Position numbers and translations under genes: made by a program. The notes beneath the pieces are model-generated. The model ran no database searches. It saw only the letters and a list, made by a program, of their open reading frames with translations, and was not told the origin of the DNA. DNA of 9,706 nt from Treponema sp. (GTDB taxonomy: Bacteria > Spirochaetota > Spirochaetia > Treponematales > Breznakiellaceae), in contig JAISZE010000060.1 of the NCBI GenBank assembly GCA_031269405.1, forward strand, positions 1-9,706, read 5' to 3'. Each line of letters opens with the position of its first letter. The stretch's first letter is position 1. This document shows, piece by piece, positions 7,097-9,706 of this stretch.

Positions 7097-7109
7097 AAAG
7101 CTAAAATTC

Positions 7110-7138
7110 TTGACAAATGCCTATAGGCATAATATGGT
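7110..7138 (+). promoter_or_regulatory. Sigma-70-type promoter of the relA-like gene
   Basis: A perfect -35 TTGACA at 7110-7115, a 17-bp spacer and TATGGT at 7133-7138 (4 of 6). The start of transcription would fall near 7145, leaving a leader of about 15 bases that contains the Shine-Dalgarno AAAGGA. TAATAT at 7130-7135 is an alternative -10 at a poorer 14-bp spacing. Confidence 0.55.
7117..7130. promoter_or_regulatory. Perfect 14-bp palindrome in the promoter spacer (candidate operator)
   Basis: ATGCCTATAGGCAT is its own reverse complement over all 14 bases and lies wholly between the -35 and -10 elements. A dimeric regulator bound here would block or reshape the promoter. No regulator gene is in the window. 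Confidence 0.6.
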
Positions 7139-7145
7139 ATTTTAT

Positions 7146-7151
7146 AAAGGA
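7146..7151 (+). promoter_or_regulatory. Shine-Dalgarno supporting the AUC start of the relA-like gene
   Basis: AAAGGA, eight bases before ATC at 7160. The only other upstream limit is an in-frame TAA at 7145-7147, and no in-frame ATG, GTG or TTG occurs between that stop and 7475, so this site decides the start. Confidence 0.55.
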
Positions 7152-7159
7152 ATAACGAA

Positions 7160-9181
7160 ATCACAGTATTTGAAGAAAAAATAGCGTCCTTCAATGAAAA
7201 AGACAGGGAACGGATCCTTGCTGCCCTTGCCTGGGCCGGCAGCTACGGCGGCGCTGCCCGTTCCGAAGGGGCCGCTTCGATCCTTGCGGACCTGGGCCTC
7301 GATGCGGACACCCTTACAGCCGCCCTGGTTCTGAACAGCCTGGAACAGGACGCCGCTGCCGGTATTGAACAGCAGTTCGGAAAAAACGCTGCCCTTCTCG
7401 CAGAAGGTACTGCCAGGATCTCGGGGCTCAAGGCAAAAAACAAAACCCTCCAGGAAGCGGAAAACATCCGTAAAATGCTTTTTGCCATGGTCAAGGATAT
7501 AAGGATTATATTCATCAAACTGGCGGACAAGCTCTGGTCCATGCGGGAAGCCGGCAACAGGCCGGCTGAAGAACGGAAACAGACCGCCCAGGAGAGCCTG
7601 GATATCTACGCCCCTCTGGCAGGAAGGCTGGGCATTTCGTGGATCAAAGACGAGCTTGAGGATCTTGCCCTCAAGGAGCTCAACCGCGAGGCATACCTCC
7701 AAATCAAAGATATTGTGTCCGAAAAACGGGGGGAACGCAGGGAATTTCTTAACAAAATCCAGGACGATATACAGCGTGAAGCGAACGCGGTGGGCATCGG
7801 CATAGAAGTGTCCAGCAGGGCCAAACACTTCTATTCGATATATCAGAAAATACGGAAACGGGAAAAATCCGCGGCGGATATTTACGATCTTTTCGGCATC
7901 AGGATCATCTGCGACAGTATCGAAACCTGCTATACGCTCCTGGGTATGGTTCACCGCCTGTGGAAACCCCTGGACGGGCGTTTCAAGGATTACATCGCCA
8001 TGCCCAAATCCAACGGATACCAAAGCCTCCACACGACAGTCATGGTTCCGGGAAACAGCTCTGTCCTCAAGGATATACGGACAGTTGAAATTCAAATCCG
8101 CACCAGGGAGATGCACCACATCGCGGAGAACGGCATCGCCAGCCACTGGCTTTACAAAAAAGGCAGCTCCAGGGAACTGGTCAGGCCGGTGGATATAAGC
8201 ATTGTCAACAGGCTTAAGGACTGGAAGGAAACAAAAGACGGAAACCGGGAAAATTTCAATTCAAAAACCTTTCTGGATGAAATCAAACGGGAAATACTCA
8301 GGGATTCGATCTACGTTTTTACCCCCCAGGGAAAGGTGGTGGAGCTTCCTGCCGGGTCCACGCCGATAGATTTCGCCTATGCGATTCACTCCGCCATAGG
8401 GGACCGCTGCGCCGGAGCTAAGGCAAACGGAGCCATCATCCCTTTGAATTCAGAACTCGCAAATACCCAGGTTGTGGAGATCCTCACTTCCCAGCAGGCC
8501 ACCCCTCATGTCAACTGGCTGAGAATAGTAAAAACCTCCAAAGCCCGGAGTAAGATCCGCGCATGGCTCGAACAGCATGATGAAACGGTAAACCAGGAAA
8601 AAACGCCGGGGAAAAGAAAAGCAAAAAACCAGGAACCTGAAAAGAAAAATACCCCTGAGCCGGAAGCATCTGCTGTTCTTACAAAGATCGAAAATCAACC
8701 GTTCCGGCTTGAGGTCAAAAACAGCACGCCAAGCGGCCTTTCTTTTAAGGTACGTATACAGGATGAAAAGAACATGCTTATCCGTTTCGCAAGCTGCTGC
8801 AAACCAATTACCGGGGACCCGATAACAGGCTATATATCACGGACCAGGGGCATCATCATTCACAGGGCCGGCTGCCGGAACCTCCTTAACATAGCGGATA
8901 TTGAAGAACGCCGTATTGATGCTGAATGGGACAATGCTTCTGTAGAGCTGCTCAGGCGTTTTACGGTAGACGCCCGTATGGCGCCTAACCTGTTTTCGGA
9001 AATCGAAGGAGCCATACGTAAATACCACGGCCACCTTATTGAAGGCCGGTTTGAGGAAACAGAAAGCAACAAGCTGACCGGTTCATTTGTCATGCAGCTT
9101 GAATCGCCTGATGATGTAAAAAAAATCATGAAGGGCATACGAGGTATACCGGGGGTTTACAAAATCAGAACGGTTTCATAA
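7160..9181 (+). CDS. relA: RelA/SpoT-family (p)ppGpp synthetase, probable non-AUG start
   Basis: Long-RSH stringent-response enzyme making (p)ppGpp from ATP and GTP/GDP, normally on stalled ribosomes. Counting from ATC at 7160 it has 673 residues. Domains: degenerate HD hydrolase (about 15-200), synthetase (about 215-345), TGS (about 383-445), Lys/Glu-rich linker (about 474-500), zinc-finger/RIS region with CC at 546-547 and HRAGC (568-572), and ACT (about 595-673). Synthetase marks: SRAKHFYSIYQK (219-230), D243 in YDLFGIRI, RFKD (274-277), NGYQSLHT (285-292), E310 in VEIQIRT. In the HD part the expected LLHDVVED reads LVLNSLEQ (56-63), and KLADRLHNM reads KLADKLWSM (120-128), so ppGpp hydrolysis is probably lost. 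The first in-frame ATG is at 7475, but that would cut off residues 1-105, which align with the family (QEAENIRKM, 98-106); hence the ATC start with AAAGGA before it. A frameshift or base error is the main alternative. It appears to be transcribed from its own promoter. Confidence 0.9.
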   Translation: MTVFEEKIASFNEKDRERILAALAWAGSYGGAARSEGAASILADLGLDADTLTAALVLNSLEQDAAAGIEQQFGKNAALLAEGTARISGLKAKNKTLQEAENIRKMLFAMVKDIRIIFIKLADKLWSMREAGNRPAEERKQTAQESLDIYAPLAGRLGISWIKDELEDLALKELNREAYLQIKDIVSEKRGERREFLNKIQDDIQREANAVGIGIEVSSRAKHFYSIYQKIRKREKSAADIYDLFGIRIICDSIETCYTLLGMVHRLWKPLDGRFKDYIAMPKSNGYQSLHTTVMVPGNSSVLKDIRTVEIQIRTREMHHIAENGIASHWLYKKGSSRELVRPVDISIVNRLKDWKETKDGNRENFNSKTFLDEIKREILRDSIYVFTPQGKVVELPAGSTPIDFAYAIHSAIGDRCAGAKANGAIIPLNSELANTQVVEILTSQQATPHVNWLRIVKTSKARSKIRAWLEQHDETVNQEKTPGKRKAKNQEPEKKNTPEPEASAVLTKIENQPFRLEVKNSTPSGLSFKVRIQDEKNMLIRFASCCKPITGDPITGYISRTRGIIIHRAGCRNLLNIADIEERRIDAEWDNASVELLRRFTVDARMAPNLFSEIEGAIRKYHGHLIEGRFEETESNKLTGSFVMQLESPDDVKKIMKGIRGIPGVYKIRTVS

Positions 9182-9187
9182 CAGGTA

Positions 9188-9217
9188 TTGACAACAGGAG
9201 ACAGGTAGACTTATACT
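9188..9217 (+). promoter_or_regulatory. Strong sigma-70-type promoter of the downstream lipoprotein gene
   Basis: TTGACA at 9188-9193, an 18-bp spacer and TATACT at 9212-9217 (5 of 6), starting just after the relA-like stop. Transcription would begin near 9224, giving a leader of about 45 bases. A second TATAAT at 9223-9228 has no matching -35. Confidence 0.7.
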
Positions 9218-9269
9218 AAACATATAATTTTCTCCGATTACCCGAAAATAGGCAAGATTGGGTGAGGTA

Positions 9270-9706
9270 ATGAAAAAAGAGGTTAGGGCTTTACAAGCGT
9301 TTTGCGCTTCCGGCCTTTTTGCGGTTTCTTTGTTGATTGTTGTAAGCGCCGCGGCCTGCGAACTATTTTCCAGCAATCCCGAAAACGATCTGGCGGCGGA
9401 TATTGAGGCGTCCGTGTGGGAAGCGAAGGCCCCTAAGCTTGCCGTCAGGATGGACGCCCCTATGGAGATAGGGCAGACTACCCCCACGAACGGAACCATT
9501 ATCCCTAACCCGAAACAAAAAGTGCCCTTCAGGTTGTACTATATCCCCGCTGAAGCCTACGCCTTCGCGGGCGACTACGGCCTTAAAGGCTGGCGGGCAA
9601 CAGGCCGCGGAAGCGATGACAAGACAGAAGAACTTACCCCCCAGCAGGTCAGTTTTTCGAGCCTTACCGGCAGGGAAACCTGGGCGGCTATCAACGAAAA
9701 CCGGAA
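9270..9706 (+). CDS. Putative lipoprotein, function unknown (3' truncated)
   Basis: Open from the ATG at 9270 to the end of the window: 145 codons plus two bases, so the C-terminus is missing. The N-terminus is a lipoprotein signal: basic MKKEVR, a hydrophobic stretch (about residues 13-29), and a lipobox-like SAAAC with Cys at residue 30. The mature part starts with Ser/Asn/Asp-rich sequence, then reads like an extracellular module with TTPTNGTIIPNPKQKVPF (about 70-87) and an aromatic patch YYIPAEAYAFAGDYG (about 90-104). I do not recognise the family; a surface-exposed or periplasmic structural or binding role is plausible. GAGG sits only two bases before the ATG, which is tight, but no other in-frame start preserves the signal peptide. 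It has its own strong promoter and is probably not part of the relA-like unit. Confidence 0.8.
   Translation, partial: MKKEVRALQAFCASGLFAVSLLIVVSAAACELFSSNPENDLAADIEASVWEAKAPKLAVRMDAPMEIGQTTPTNGTIIPNPKQKVPFRLYYIPAEAYAFAGDYGLKGWRATGRGSDDKTEELTPQQVSFSSLTGRETWAAINENR

Noticed and set aside
7142..8146. Open frame of 334 codons on the minus strand.
   Set aside because: It lies antisense to the HD and synthetase domains of the relA-like gene, whose motifs are clear; no independent coding evidence.
9174..9185. TTTCATAACAGG shared with 4857-4868, suggesting a dispersed regulatory motif.
   Set aside because: A 12-bp match somewhere in a window of this size is expected by chance, and one copy overlaps the relA-like stop codon.

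Overview
The window looks like a stretch of a spirochaete chromosome, most likely a Treponema-type genome of fairly high GC. This is an inference from the gene set, the two proline- or repeat-type lipoproteins and the AT-rich promoters set in GC-rich coding DNA; no marker gene proves it. Coding density is very high, no gene-free stretch exceeds about 90 bp, and I see no tRNA, rRNA, CRISPR, IS element or attachment site.

Layout. (1) 1-2969, plus strand: the C-terminal part of an RhlB-like DEAD-box RNA helicase, cut by the window edge, overlaps by 4 bp (ATGA) an ABC-F ATPase of the YbiT/YkpA type. Both act on RNA or ribosomes. (2) 2995-4826, minus strand: a two-gene operon converging on the ABC-F gene, encoding a single-pass membrane protein and then a long proline-rich TPR lipoprotein, joined by a TGATG stop/start. 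(3) 4827-4913: a compact divergent control region with a minus-strand extended -10, a 10-bp direct repeat at a 20-bp period, and a strong Shine-Dalgarno followed by a 9-codon leader ORF containing a T7 run. (4) 4914-7096, plus strand: a 59-residue Cys-rich protein, prfA (release factor 1, GTG start overlapping the previous gene) and prmC (the methyltransferase that modifies the GGQ glutamine of release factors). (5) 7110-9181: a long RelA/SpoT-family (p)ppGpp synthetase with its own promoter. A perfect 14-bp palindrome fills the -35/-10 spacer, and the apparent initiation codon is AUC. (6) 9188-9706: a strong promoter and the first 145 codons of an unrecognised lipoprotein, cut by the window edge.

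The plus-strand genes centre on RNA and translation: an RNA helicase, a ribosome-associated ABC-F protein, termination factor RF1, its methylase PrmC, and a stringent-response enzyme. The two minus-strand genes and the last gene are cell-envelope proteins. The points most worth checking are the relA control region (non-canonical start, palindromic operator, dead hydrolase domain beside an RXKD-type synthetase), the leader ORF/T7 arrangement before the prfA operon, and the ABC-F protein in which one composite ATP site looks intact and the other degraded on both faces.
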